A stretch of DNA of 64,000 nt, taken from CALNZV01 sp942491115 (GTDB lineage: Bacteria > Desulfobacterota > Desulfobacteria > Desulfobacterales > UBA5852). The DNA lies in NCBI GenBank assembly GCA_942491115.1, contig CALNZV010000020.1:682001-746000 (forward strand), read 5' to 3'. Within the stretch, counting starts at the first letter, position 1, and each line of letters starts with the position of its first letter. The notes under the pieces were generated by a model. That model was not told the origin of the DNA. It saw nothing but the letters and a program-made list of their open reading frames with translations, and did not search any database. Position numbers and translations under genes: made by a program. This document shows positions 1-8,770 of the stretch, piece after piece.

Positions 1-162
1 GTACTATCCATAGTCCTCAACCGCAGGATATAATGAAGAGCATGTTCAACTCTGATGGTCGAAACGGCATGTTATATGCCTGATGACCGCCGACAGTCTG
101 CGGAAGGTAAACAACGGTTTCCGCGTTGTCTTTTGATTCGATTGTCTGGCGTTCCGGATCGC

Positions 163-191
163 TTGACGCACCCAAAACCGGCTGCTATTGA
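163..191 (+). promoter_or_regulatory. Candidate sigma-70 promoter of pcm
   Basis: TTGACG at 163-168 and TATTGA at 186-191 are separated by 17 bases. The expected start of transcription, about seven bases on, falls at or next to the ATG at 198, and no Shine-Dalgarno sequence is visible before that ATG. The transcript could therefore be leaderless. This is a consensus match only. Confidence 0.4.
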
Positions 192-197
192 GTGACC

Positions 198-857
198 ATG
201 AACAGTGATGATCGCATATTTGAGCGCCGAAGAGAGGAGATGGTTCTCAGACAACTCGAATCCAGAAATATTCGGGACCCCAAAGTGCTGTCTGCAATGG
301 GTCGTGTTCCAAGGCACCTCTTTGTCAGCGAGGCCCTACAGCATAAGGCATATGCGGACTACCCCCTGCCCATCGGTGAGCAGCAAACCATTTCCCAGCC
401 CTACATTGTCGCTGAAATGACTCAGGCCCTATCACTTGATGGGACAGAACGGGTTCTCGAGATCGGCACCGGCTCCGGCTATCAGGCGGCCGTTTTAGCC
501 GATATCGCTTATCGAGTGTATACCGTCGAAAGAATTTACAACCTGTATGTAATCGCTCGCAAGCTATTCGACCGATTGCATTTTCACAACATCGTCACCC
601 GGTATTCCGACGGAACCAAAGGGTGGAAGGAACACGCGCCTTACGATGCCATCATCGTGACTGCCGGCGCGCCAGACATACAAGACGTCTTGATCGATCA
701 ACTGGCCGTTGGCGGCCGGATGATTATTCCCGTCGGCGGACATTACGCTCAGGATTTGATCAAACTAACCAAAGAAAAAAGCGGTGTCCGGCAGGAAAAT
801 CTCGGCGGTTGTCGTTTTGTGAAGCTGATCGGCGAAAATGCTTGGCGAGAGCCTTAA
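198..857 (+). CDS. pcm: Protein-L-isoaspartate O-methyltransferase
   Basis: This enzyme uses S-adenosylmethionine to methylate isoaspartyl residues in aged proteins so that they can revert to aspartate; it acts in the cytoplasm. The 219-residue product has the normal family length. It shows the family signature TISQPYIVAEM at about residues 64-74, with the conserved serine, and the SAM-binding motif VLEIGTGSGYQAAVL at about 87-100, followed by the acidic end of the next strand (YTVERI). A GTG two codons upstream (192) is an alternative start; I prefer the ATG because the predicted promoter ends at 191. The gene stands alone and converges on the lysR-type gene. Confidence 0.93.
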   Translation: MNSDDRIFERRREEMVLRQLESRNIRDPKVLSAMGRVPRHLFVSEALQHKAYADYPLPIGEQQTISQPYIVAEMTQALSLDGTERVLEIGTGSGYQAAVLADIAYRVYTVERIYNLYVIARKLFDRLHFHNIVTRYSDGTKGWKEHAPYDAIIVTAGAPDIQDVLIDQLAVGGRMIIPVGGHYAQDLIKLTKEKSGVRQENLGGCRFVKLIGENAWREP

Positions 858-980
858 GCCGCCTACCCGCCTGCCGTTCCTGCCGCCCAATCGGGCGTTG
901 AGTTCCCAAACCCTCTGCTTCTCTTGAAGTAGATTGACTCAACCGATACCCGAACGCCCTCCGGATGACGAGCTCATTCT

Positions 981-1877
981 TTAGACGGCAATACTTTTAA
1001 CCAGGTATTCTTTAAATGTATTCGCCAGTGGCGAAGTGCTTCTCTGGCGGTCCTGAACGATAAAAAATCCCCGCCTGATATCGATGCCTTCAATTCTCAC
1101 AGCCCCAACACCGCCTCGATTCAGATCATCATGGACGGCCAACAGTGATAAGATCGATAGTCCAATCCCATGCTTTATCCCCTGACAGATTGCCTCCGTG
1201 CTCCCCATTTCAGCGACCACATTGAGTTCCGGTGTCATCACTTTCTCGGATCCAAGTGCAGCAAGGATCGCTCGCCTGGTGCCGGATCCATTCTCCCTCA
1301 TGATGAAAGGCGCTGCTGCCAGTTCCGCCAGAGAGACCTCCGGCCGACCGTACCAGGGATGGTTCTGCGGGATGATAATGCACAGTTCGTCTTCGAATAT
1401 TTTCTTGCAGACGGCACGGTTCTCGAGAGGCTTGGCGCCGACGATGGCTATTTCGATGTTTCCGTCAAGGACTGACCGAGTAATGGTGTCGGTATCACCC
1501 ACCGACATGGAAATGGTTACGTCGGGGAAGTCCCGTTTAAACTGGCCAATGGCTTTGGGCAGAAGGTAGCTGGCGGGTATCGTGCTGCCCCCCACTGCCA
1601 ACACCCCTTTGATTTTTCCTTGAAATTCAGCAATCGCCGTTTCGGTTTCATCCCGGAGGGCCAACAGCCGGAGCGCGTAACGATAGAGAATTTCGCCCGC
1701 TTTGGTGGCAACGGCCTGCTTGGAGAGCCGGTCGATCAGCCGGCAACCAAGGTGGGTCTCCAGATCTTTGATGTGGCTGCTGACCGTAGGCTGGGAGAGA
1801 TGCACGAGCCTGCCTGCTTTGGAGAAGCTGCGCGTCTCCAAGACCTTGCAAAAAACATGTAACTGCCAGAGATCCAT
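981..1877 (-). CDS. LysR-family transcriptional regulator
   Basis: The 298-residue protein begins with the typical LysR winged helix-turn-helix (about residues 1-60, including SFSKAGRLVHLSQPTVSSHI) and continues into a substrate-binding-like effector domain (about 90-295, starting GVLAVGGSTIPASYLLP). The selectivity-related stretch resembles CysB/CysL-type regulators that respond to small anions or sulfur compounds, but I cannot name the ligand. The frame is open further upstream; I chose the ATG at 1877 because LysR proteins start within a few residues of the HTH and the longer reading would run through coaD. It lies two bases after the coaD stop, so it is probably the last gene of the lpxC-coaD operon. 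Confidence 0.9.
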   Translation of the reverse strand: MDLWQLHVFCKVLETRSFSKAGRLVHLSQPTVSSHIKDLETHLGCRLIDRLSKQAVATKAGEILYRYALRLLALRDETETAIAEFQGKIKGVLAVGGSTIPASYLLPKAIGQFKRDFPDVTISMSVGDTDTITRSVLDGNIEIAIVGAKPLENRAVCKKIFEDELCIIIPQNHPWYGRPEVSLAELAAAPFIMRENGSGTRRAILAALGSEKVMTPELNVVAEMGSTEAICQGIKHGIGLSILSLLAVHDDLNRGGVGAVRIEGIDIRRGFFIVQDRQRSTSPLANTFKEYLVKSIAV

Positions 1878-1879
1878 GA

Positions 1880-2377
1880 CTAAGGGGCCGCGATGGTTGA
1901 TCGGAATTTCTCTTTGAGCTTTGCATTGACGAGGGCGGGCACCATCCCATTGATGTTCCCCCCGAACCGAGCGGCCTCCTTTATGATCGATGAGCTGGTG
2001 AAGATCCACCGCATCCCGGTCATCAAGAAGACGGTTTGGATGTTTCTATTCAACCGGCGGTTCATAAGGGCCAGCTGAAATTCATACTCAAAATCCGAGA
2101 CCGCCCGCATTCCTCTGAGTATCGCGTGGGCCCCCTTTTCAGCTGCATAGTCCACCAGAAGGCCGTCAAAAGTATCAATGTCAACCTTGGAGCAATGCTT
2201 CAGACTTTCCCTCAGCATATCCATGCGTTCGCCGACAGTGAACAGGGGGGATTTGGAAGGGTTGTGAAGAATGCCGACGGTGATGCGGTCAAAGAGTTTA
2301 AGACCCCGGGTAATGATATCGATGTGCCCATTGGTAACGGGATCGAAAGAGCCGGGATAAATGGCGAACCGCTTCAT
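1880..2377 (-). CDS. coaD: Phosphopantetheine adenylyltransferase
   Basis: CoaD transfers AMP from ATP to 4-phosphopantetheine, the penultimate step of coenzyme A synthesis in the cytoplasm. The 165-residue protein has the standard length, the nucleotidyltransferase motif TNGH at residues 15-18 after MKRFAIYPGSFDPV, and the C-terminal TSSSIIKEAA segment that corresponds to the ISSTxxR/K motif. The ATG at 2377 was chosen by homology to the family N-terminus; the frame is open for 52 more codons upstream without resemblance to CoaD. No strong Shine-Dalgarno sequence is visible. It follows rsmD, a very common gene pair, with an unusual 258-base spacer. Confidence 0.95.
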   Translation of the reverse strand: MKRFAIYPGSFDPVTNGHIDIITRGLKLFDRITVGILHNPSKSPLFTVGERMDMLRESLKHCSKVDIDTFDGLLVDYAAEKGAHAILRGMRAVSDFEYEFQLALMNRRLNRNIQTVFLMTGMRWIFTSSSIIKEAARFGGNINGMVPALVNAKLKEKFRSTIAAP

Positions 2378-2635
2378 ATGGAATACCGCCCGGGTTTGAA
2401 GTTGTCGATGGCCTCTCCGAAGCACACCTGCCTCAGCAGGGTTGAGACCCGGGATATCGACAACGGCGGCCGACAGGAGATGCCCCTGCCGCAGACCGAT
2501 AGGCATCTGAAACAAACCCCTTTGGATCTGCATGCACTGGCTGCCATCGATAGTCTCATGGAAATCGATCTCCGGAAGGCATGGTGGGTCCCAACCAACT
2601 AAGTCACAGAAATCACGAGAGTAACAGTCAAACCC

Positions 2636-3190
2636 TCATAGCATATAGCGAAAAAACGACACAAGCGATTTTCGTTGTCGTCGCTGGTCAATCAGTTTCA
2701 GGCAAATAGGAAGGTCCAAAAGCGGTTCACTAGAATGATGCTCTGCGACGATCAGGGCACCGGACGACATTGCCCTGGAGTCAACCAAATGGTCTAATGA
2801 CCTGACAACCAATTCTTCTTCGTAAGGCGGATCCATGAAAACAAGATCGAAATGCATGGGCACACCCTGAAGACAATGTAAAGATGAGCGGATATCCCAT
2901 CGAATGGTTTGTGCCGAAGACTCAAGGTCAAGCTGGTCGATATTTTGTTCTATGAGCATCAGGGCGTCTTTGCTGATGTCAACAAAGATTGCGTGTGCCG
3001 CACCGCGGCTGATTGCTTCGATGCCCAATGCGCCAGTGCCCGCATACAAATCCAAAACACGGCTGCCAGGCGTTTGATGGGAGAGGATACTGAACAGCCG
3101 TTCACGCAGGCGGTCCGATGTCGGTCGAATTCGCTGGTCGTTGGGGGTAAAAAGTCTTCGCCCCTTGTATTTACCGGCGATGATTCTCAC
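2636..3190 (-). CDS. rsmD: 16S rRNA (guanine(966)-N(2))-methyltransferase
   Basis: RsmD methylates G966 of 16S rRNA during assembly of the small ribosomal subunit. The 184-residue protein starts with the family hallmark MRIIAGKYKGRRL and carries PTSDRLRERLFSIL, the SAM-binding stretch VLDLYAGTGALGIEA and the catalytic DPPY motif (FMDPPYEEEL). Its ATG overlaps the stop of the upstream response-regulator gene by four bases, so the two are translationally coupled. Family length and all core motifs are intact. Confidence 0.95.
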   Translation of the reverse strand: MRIIAGKYKGRRLFTPNDQRIRPTSDRLRERLFSILSHQTPGSRVLDLYAGTGALGIEAISRGAAHAIFVDISKDALMLIEQNIDQLDLESSAQTIRWDIRSSLHCLQGVPMHFDLVFMDPPYEEELVVRSLDHLVDSRAMSSGALIVAEHHSSEPLLDLPICLKLIDQRRQRKSLVSFFRYML

Positions 3191-4563
3191 TGGGACGACC
3201 TGTCTGACATCCTTTTGATGACTTTGTGAAGATAACTTCTTCCGACACCTATTGCTTTTGCGGTTTTGGAAATATTGTTGTTATTTTCCCTGAGCTTTGA
3301 GACAAGAAACAATTCTTCGAATGCGTGTCGGGCCTCTTTTAGATCCGGGTAAAGCAGCAGGTTCTGAGGGCTCAATGGGAGTTCATCTCCCCGGTATCGG
3401 TTAAACGGATGGGACGCCAATACATGATCTCTGGTGACAGCCTCCTCTTCGACGCTGATGGAGAGCCTCTCAATGAGATTTTTCAACTCTCTCACATTTC
3501 CCGGCCAGTGATAGTCGCAAAGCAGCATCACCGCATCTGGGCGAATATCCTTCGGTAATTCGCGGGCATTTACGGCCGCTTCTTTCAGAAAGGTGTCGAT
3601 GAGAATAGGAATATCTTCTTTTCGCTCCCGGAGACTTGGCACCCGAATAGGGATCACGTTCAGACGGTGAAAGAGGTCCTCGCGAAAGTTGCCATTCGAG
3701 ATCTCTTGAGGAAGATCTTTGTTGGTGGATGCGATGATCCGAATATTCACGGAGATGGTTCGACCGCCTCCCATCCTCTGAAATTGCTGTTCTTGAAGGA
3801 CCCGCAGAATTCTTGCCTGACTTGATAGGTCCATATCGCCGACTTCGTCCAAAAAAAGGGTGCCGTTGTTGCCGATCTCAAATTTACCTCGTTTACGATT
3901 CGGATATTCAGGAAAGACATTCTTTTCGTACCCGAAGAGTTCTCTGTCGATACGATCGGGTGGCAGGGTGGCGCAGTTGACGTCGACGAATGGCTGATCC
4001 ACTCGATTGCTCAATTGATAGAGCGTTCTGGCCACCAATTCCTTTCCGGTGCCATTTTCACCGGTTACGAGGACCCAACTGTCTGTTGGCGCAGCAACGG
4101 CAATCTCCTTTCTCAACGCCTGTATCGAGGGGCTGCCGCCTTCAATGGAATGCTTTTCAATCGCTTTTTTTCTCAGATACCTGTTTTCTTCTTCAAGACG
4201 TTGAAAATTTAATGCATTATTGATTGTTAAAACGAGCTTGTCGAAAGAAATAGGTTTCTCGATAAGATCGTAAGCCCCAATTTTTGTCGCCGTGACAGCC
4301 GTTTCTATATTTCCATGACCCGTGATGATGACAACGGGCATATAGGGGTGTGTCTGCTTCAACTCCTTGAGGATCTCGATGCCATCCATTCCCGGCATCC
4401 AAATATCCAGTAGGACGAGGTCCGGCGCTTGCGTCTCGATAATCTTCAGGGCCTCATAACCATTGTTCGCGGTAATGACCTCGTAGCCCTCATCAATGAG
4501 GAGCCCCCCGAGGGAGGTCAAAATCGATGGTTCGTCGTCGACGACCAATATGGATGGAAACAT
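3187..4563 (-). CDS. NtrX-type AAA+ response regulator with altered GAFTGA loop
   Basis: The 458-residue protein has a receiver domain (residues 1-120, phospho-acceptor D53 in VLLDIWMPGMDG, K103), an AAA+ domain (about 140-370) and a C-terminal Fis-type HTH (about 415-455). Walker A is GENGTGKE at 168-175 and Walker B is LFLDE around 236-240. In the place of GAFTGA, the loop by which bacterial enhancer-binding proteins touch sigma-54, it reads NVFPEY (215-220, between ELFGYEK and PNRKRGKFE). It may therefore not activate sigma-54 RNA polymerase. The gene sits directly after the ntrY-type kinase gene and overlaps rsmD, so it is the likely partner of that kinase. Confidence 0.9.
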   Translation of the reverse strand: MFPSILVVDDEPSILTSLGGLLIDEGYEVITANNGYEALKIIETQAPDLVLLDIWMPGMDGIEILKELKQTHPYMPVVIITGHGNIETAVTATKIGAYDLIEKPISFDKLVLTINNALNFQRLEEENRYLRKKAIEKHSIEGGSPSIQALRKEIAVAAPTDSWVLVTGENGTGKELVARTLYQLSNRVDQPFVDVNCATLPPDRIDRELFGYEKNVFPEYPNRKRGKFEIGNNGTLFLDEVGDMDLSSQARILRVLQEQQFQRMGGGRTISVNIRIIASTNKDLPQEISNGNFREDLFHRLNVIPIRVPSLRERKEDIPILIDTFLKEAAVNARELPKDIRPDAVMLLCDYHWPGNVRELKNLIERLSISVEEEAVTRDHVLASHPFNRYRGDELPLSPQNLLLYPDLKEARHAFEELFLVSKLRENNNNISKTAKAIGVGRSYLHKVIKRMSDRSSQ

Positions 4564-4587
4564 CGCATCACCTTTTGGCTCTTCGAG

Positions 4588-6924
4588 CTAAAAATCGTTT
4601 TCCTCCGCATGTTCGTTCTCAACGGAACGATCGGATTCGGCCGATATCGTCCCCGGATCGGGGATGGTATGGCTGTCATTCTTCGGGTCTCGAACAGGAA
4701 GCAGAATAATAAAGCGGGCCCCCTTTGGTGTATTGTCTTCGACGCTGATCATACCCCCATGATCCGTGATAATGGTGTTGACAATACTGAGCCCGATGCC
4801 CATGCCGGTTTTTTTGGTCGAAAAATTGGGCTCGAACAATCGCGCTTTGTCACGATCCGGAATGCCGGGTCCATCATCGGCAATCTGGAGACGGACGCAT
4901 TGGCTATGGGGCAGGTATTCGACCGAGATGTCGATCTGACCCCTCCCTTTTATGGCACCAATGGCGTTGTCGAACAAATTGATGAGGGCGTGCTTGATGT
5001 GCTGGCGGTCTAATAGGAGCAATGGGATCGACAAGGCTCCTCTCAAATCCGTATGGAACCGGACGGATTCGTGTCCCTCCTTGAATAGCGCAAGGGTTTC
5101 CTCGACGATCGGTGGTAAATCAAGCCACTCAATGTTGGCAGCGGGAAATCGGGCAAAAGCGGAGAACTCGTTAACCAGATTGCGAATGAGCTCAACATGA
5201 TTGATGATCATTCGAGTGCACTCTCCAAACACCGGATCCTCAATGACTTCTGAATACTTTCGCTGAAGACGCTGAGCCGATAGCGATATCGGCGTCAGCG
5301 GGTTTTTGACTTCATGGGCGATTCGTCGGGCCACCTCCCGCCATGCCGCCATTCGCTGAGCCCGCTCGAGTTCCGTCAGATCATCGAAGACAAAAACGAC
5401 GCCCATGTGATGCCCAAGATCATTTTTGAGGGTACTGACACTGATGAGAAAGCTTTTCGGTTTCCCCGCCACATTGAGTTTGAGTGGCACCTCCATCTGG
5501 CTCTTGCCGGTCGATCTCAGGTCCTGAAGGATGCCTTGGGCCATTTCTCCATGCTCGCCCCTCAGCAGTGATTTGAAATCCTGCTTCAACAATCCCTTTC
5601 CATTCAGGTTCAGCATCCGTTCAGCCGATGTGTTTATGGTAGTAATACAATCGTTGGCATCGGCCGAGATGACCCCGGCAGAGACATTTTGCAGAACGAT
5701 CTCCATATACTGTCGACGTTCTTCGATTTCCATGTTCTGTTGCCGCAGAATGCGTGCGGAAAGCTCGAGCTGCTCCCTGCTGATCCGGAGGTCGCGAGTC
5801 ATTTTATTGAAAGAATTGACAAGGGTCCCGATCTCGTCATCGGCAGCAAGATTGATAGTGAAGCTGAGATCGCCGTCGGCAACTCGCCGGGTGCCCTCGG
5901 CCAGTTTCATGATGGGTATGGTGATGGATTTTGCGAGGTAAAACCCGAACCAGATGGCGCAGAAGAGGACAAGCAAAGCCACAATGGACAGAGAAATGTA
6001 ATAGGTCAGCTGAATCGGTTTTTTAAGGAGTTTGATTTGCTGATATTCTTCAAAGCCCTTTGATATGGAATCCAGATCATTGAATAGATCTGAAGGAAGA
6101 ACGGTGGAAATAACCAAAAAAGCCCCGGATTCCGATCGACTACTGCCGAAGGGGATGGTTCCGATGGTTTTGATCAGTTCGCCTTCGCGGGAGGTCTCGC
6201 TCAGGGTCCTGGCCCTCTTGATTCGATCGGGCTTAAAAAGATCGCTGCCTGAAAGCAACTTCCATCCGGAGGCGCTTACTTGCGGCGCATGGGCGAATGT
6301 CAGCCGGTTGCCCGCTTCATTGTAAATTTCAATGGCATCGATGTTGGATTCCTGCCTGACCTTTCGAATGTGCTGCGTCAGTTCGTCACGATTCTGGGCT
6401 TCCAGAAGTCTTTGCGACACGATTCCCGATGCGATCTGTTCTAAGTGAAAGAGATTGCCCTGCTCCGTCTGTTCGTAAATTCGTCGCCCCACATCCAGTG
6501 ATTTTTGCAGCGCCTTCTCCACGGGCGCGTTAAACCAGAACTCCATACTGACCGATATAAAATTAATAGAGAAAAAAAATAATATCGTTGTCGGCAGCAG
6601 TGTCAGGGCCATAAACGCCAGCACTAAACGGGTTCTCAGTCTTGCCCCGAACGCCCCTCTTCTTCTGTCGTACAACAGCTTGACAAGGTTTCTAAAGACC
6701 AGGAAGATCAGCAGGATCAGCAGGAGCATGTTGATGTTGATGAGGATGAACAACAAAATGGTATTGGATATGGGGATATCCGCCCCGAACTGGATAATCC
6801 GACTTTCCGCCATTGTCAGAAGGGTGACGACCACAATAATGGCTGGTATGAGCAACAACTCCCGCCTGACACGGCGATCAGCGTCATGGAACGGTTTTGT
6901 TTGTCGGGAGGGCTCTTGGTTCAT
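4588..6924 (-). CDS. NtrY-type membrane sensor histidine kinase
   Basis: The 778-residue kinase has three or four N-terminal membrane segments (about 24-38, 54-78, 100-125), an extracytoplasmic region of about 180 residues, a further membrane segment (308-330), a HAMP domain (331-384), a PAS domain (about 405-520), a HisKA dimerisation domain with phospho-acceptor H537 in RIAHEVKNPLTPISLSAQRL, and an ATPase domain to about 755 (DNAIGAIKG, DDGPGIPD, GMGIGLSIV). This is the NtrY arrangement. It ends 24 bases before the NtrX-type gene. NtrY/NtrX pairs are known for nitrogen, redox and envelope control; which signal is sensed here cannot be told. Confidence 0.92.
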   Translation of the reverse strand: MNQEPSRQTKPFHDADRRVRRELLLIPAIIVVVTLLTMAESRIIQFGADIPISNTILLFILININMLLLILLIFLVFRNLVKLLYDRRRGAFGARLRTRLVLAFMALTLLPTTILFFFSINFISVSMEFWFNAPVEKALQKSLDVGRRIYEQTEQGNLFHLEQIASGIVSQRLLEAQNRDELTQHIRKVRQESNIDAIEIYNEAGNRLTFAHAPQVSASGWKLLSGSDLFKPDRIKRARTLSETSREGELIKTIGTIPFGSSRSESGAFLVISTVLPSDLFNDLDSISKGFEEYQQIKLLKKPIQLTYYISLSIVALLVLFCAIWFGFYLAKSITIPIMKLAEGTRRVADGDLSFTINLAADDEIGTLVNSFNKMTRDLRISREQLELSARILRQQNMEIEERRQYMEIVLQNVSAGVISADANDCITTINTSAERMLNLNGKGLLKQDFKSLLRGEHGEMAQGILQDLRSTGKSQMEVPLKLNVAGKPKSFLISVSTLKNDLGHHMGVVFVFDDLTELERAQRMAAWREVARRIAHEVKNPLTPISLSAQRLQRKYSEVIEDPVFGECTRMIINHVELIRNLVNEFSAFARFPAANIEWLDLPPIVEETLALFKEGHESVRFHTDLRGALSIPLLLLDRQHIKHALINLFDNAIGAIKGRGQIDISVEYLPHSQCVRLQIADDGPGIPDRDKARLFEPNFSTKKTGMGIGLSIVNTIITDHGGMISVEDNTPKGARFIILLPVRDPKNDSHTIPDPGTISAESDRSVENEHAEENDF

Positions 6925-6957
6925 GGGTCACCGGTTAGGGACTGCTCAAGACCGTGA

Positions 6958-7527
6958 TCAGTAGACGAAGTCGACGGTGTACCAGTCGGTTTCGAAATCC
7001 CAGAGGGTCACGAAATAGAATACGTAATGAAGGTAAAAAGGCAGGGTCATTTTGCTGAGCTTCGCCTTCGCCCAGAGTTCATAGGTTGTGCCCTTTTGAA
7101 GGTGGTCGAGGGGGACCAGCGGCAAATCATGAATTTCGGTCATTAGCCTCTGGGCCTCTGCAAAGGAGTTGGTCACCGCCAATTCATTTCCTTTCCAGGG
7201 CTTTGCAATGGTAAAGGCTTTTTTCAAGGTATCGTACTTGATTTCGTGGCGAACGGTCACGCTGGCGAGTTCTTTGTCCGGCCAGATCGATCGCACCCTG
7301 TTCAAGGATACGATAAAAGAAAAATCAGCGGTTACCCCCCGCAGAATCGCCTCCGTCACTTTTTTGCTGAAGGCGCCTTCCACGTCAAAGGAGACGGCCA
7401 AAGCGCCATCGGCTTTTCGGAGGGTGATGTTTTTTAACCGAGCCTCTTGAGCATGCGCGGCCAGAGGACCGAGGCCCCATATGATGGCGATCGCAACAAT
7501 ATAGCGTTTGGTCCTTAAGCGGATCAT
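6958..7527 (-). CDS. DUF4390 protein, exported
   Basis: This 189-residue protein starts with a signal peptide (RTKRYIVAIAIIWGLGPLAAHAQ, cleavage probably after AHA) followed by a beta-rich domain with the DUF4390 pattern (RVRSIWPDKELASVTVRHEIKYD and a tryptophan/tyrosine-rich end). DUF4390 genes are known to lie just upstream of ntrY in many proteobacteria, as here, where 33 bases separate the two. A periplasmic protein that works with the NtrY sensor is a fair inference, but its biochemical role is unknown. Confidence 0.85.
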   Translation of the reverse strand: MIRLRTKRYIVAIAIIWGLGPLAAHAQEARLKNITLRKADGALAVSFDVEGAFSKKVTEAILRGVTADFSFIVSLNRVRSIWPDKELASVTVRHEIKYDTLKKAFTIAKPWKGNELAVTNSFAEAQRLMTEIHDLPLVPLDHLQKGTTYELWAKAKLSKMTLPFYLHYVFYFVTLWDFETDWYTVDFVY

Positions 7528-7606
7528 ATCACCGGATGCCCGACCGAATGAAAGCCGTGAAGTTCAGATAAAAAATAATTGTAAAAATAGGTAGTTGGAC
7601 TTCGAT

Positions 7607-8533
7607 TTAAATAGCGGAACCTGAATCAAATAGCAAGGAATTTTGCCGGCAATCCGCCCGTTTGGAAGGGGTAAACGACCATGTTTCCCAGGATTTCTTT
7701 TTGGAAAACAGTGTTTTCAAAAATGCATGATTGAAGGCATGCCCGGACTTGTGAACCTTTATGTGTCCGAGGATGGGCATGCCCAACAATGAGAAATCGC
7801 CGATACAGTCAAGGACTTTGTGTCTGACAAATTCGTCACGGAAGCGGAGACCGCCGGGATTAAGCACGGTATGGTCATCGATGACAACGGCATTTTCCAA
7901 TGATCCGCCTTTGGCCAGTCCCATCTGCTTTAAGCGTTCGACTTCAAAAAGAAAGCCGAAAGTGCGAGCATTGGCGATTTCATTATCGAAACTGTCCTCG
8001 CTGATTTCCATGGAAAAGGTCTGTCGCCCGATCAGGGGGTGCGCATAATCAATGGTGCAGGACAGTCGGAAACAATCCCCGGGGTAGGCACCGACAAACT
8101 TATCCCCATCCTCGAGTTCGATGGCCTCCCTGATCACGATAAAGCACCGAGGAACCGGCTGCTCTTGGATACCGGCATCTCTAATCATCTGCGCATACTG
8201 GGCAGCGCTACCATCCAGAATGGGCATCTCATAGGCGTCTATTTCAACTCGAATGTTGTCGATATAGAAGCCGGCCAAGCACGCCATCAGATGTTCGATG
8301 GTTGATATGATGCAGCCATCATGGCCGATAACGGTAGCCAAACTGGTATCCACCACTTGATTGAAAAGGGCCTTGACCTCTGGATTGCCCGGCAGATCCG
8401 ATCGGATGAATCTGACCCCATGGTTTGCCGGAGCAGGTTTCAGCGAAAGATTGACAGGCTTGCCGGAATGAATGCCGATACCTGAACAAGAAATGGGGTT
8501 TTTAATGGTTCGCTGATAAGGATAAATCGCCAT
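7607..8533 (-). CDS. lpxC: UDP-3-O-acyl-N-acetylglucosamine deacetylase
   Basis: LpxC performs the committed step of lipid A synthesis, removing the acetyl group with a catalytic zinc. The 308-residue protein has the zinc ligands in STIEHLMA (H81) and VRHKVLDCIGD (H238, D242) and the general-base histidine in HKSGHAFNHAF (H265). The ATG at 8533 was preferred to one 19 codons upstream because MAIYPYQRTIKNPISCSGIG matches the family start. A divergent promoter with comM lies upstream. Its presence shows a lipopolysaccharide-bearing outer membrane. Confidence 0.95.
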   Translation of the reverse strand: MAIYPYQRTIKNPISCSGIGIHSGKPVNLSLKPAPANHGVRFIRSDLPGNPEVKALFNQVVDTSLATVIGHDGCIISTIEHLMACLAGFYIDNIRVEIDAYEMPILDGSAAQYAQMIRDAGIQEQPVPRCFIVIREAIELEDGDKFVGAYPGDCFRLSCTIDYAHPLIGRQTFSMEISEDSFDNEIANARTFGFLFEVERLKQMGLAKGGSLENAVVIDDHTVLNPGGLRFRDEFVRHKVLDCIGDFSLLGMPILGHIKVHKSGHAFNHAFLKTLFSKKKSWETWSFTPSKRADCRQNSLLFDSGSAI

Positions 8534-8649
8534 AGGTGTCGTCTGGGCGTTTAACGCAATAGTCAACGCATGGCAATGGGGGGGCATCACCCATCGGTTG
8601 ATGGTGATCGATGGCCTGCCGGTAGGTCATCGGTGCCATGACGGCGATC

Positions 8650-8678
8650 ATATTGCGACAGTGGCGTTGTAGTGTCAA
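8650..8678 (-). promoter_or_regulatory. Candidate promoter of the lpxC operon
   Basis: Read on the minus strand, TTGACA (8678-8673) and CAATAT (8655-8650) are 17 bases apart. The minus 35 box is perfect; the minus 10 box is poor. It points to lpxC with a leader of about 110 bases. Confidence 0.45.
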
Positions 8679-8770
8679 CTAAATTCGTTTATGATTTTAA
8701 AGTGTTGCTGTAAAGAAATCCGTCCAGCGATTTGATTGGCTGTGATGCATGCGCTTACCCGGGAGGCTCT

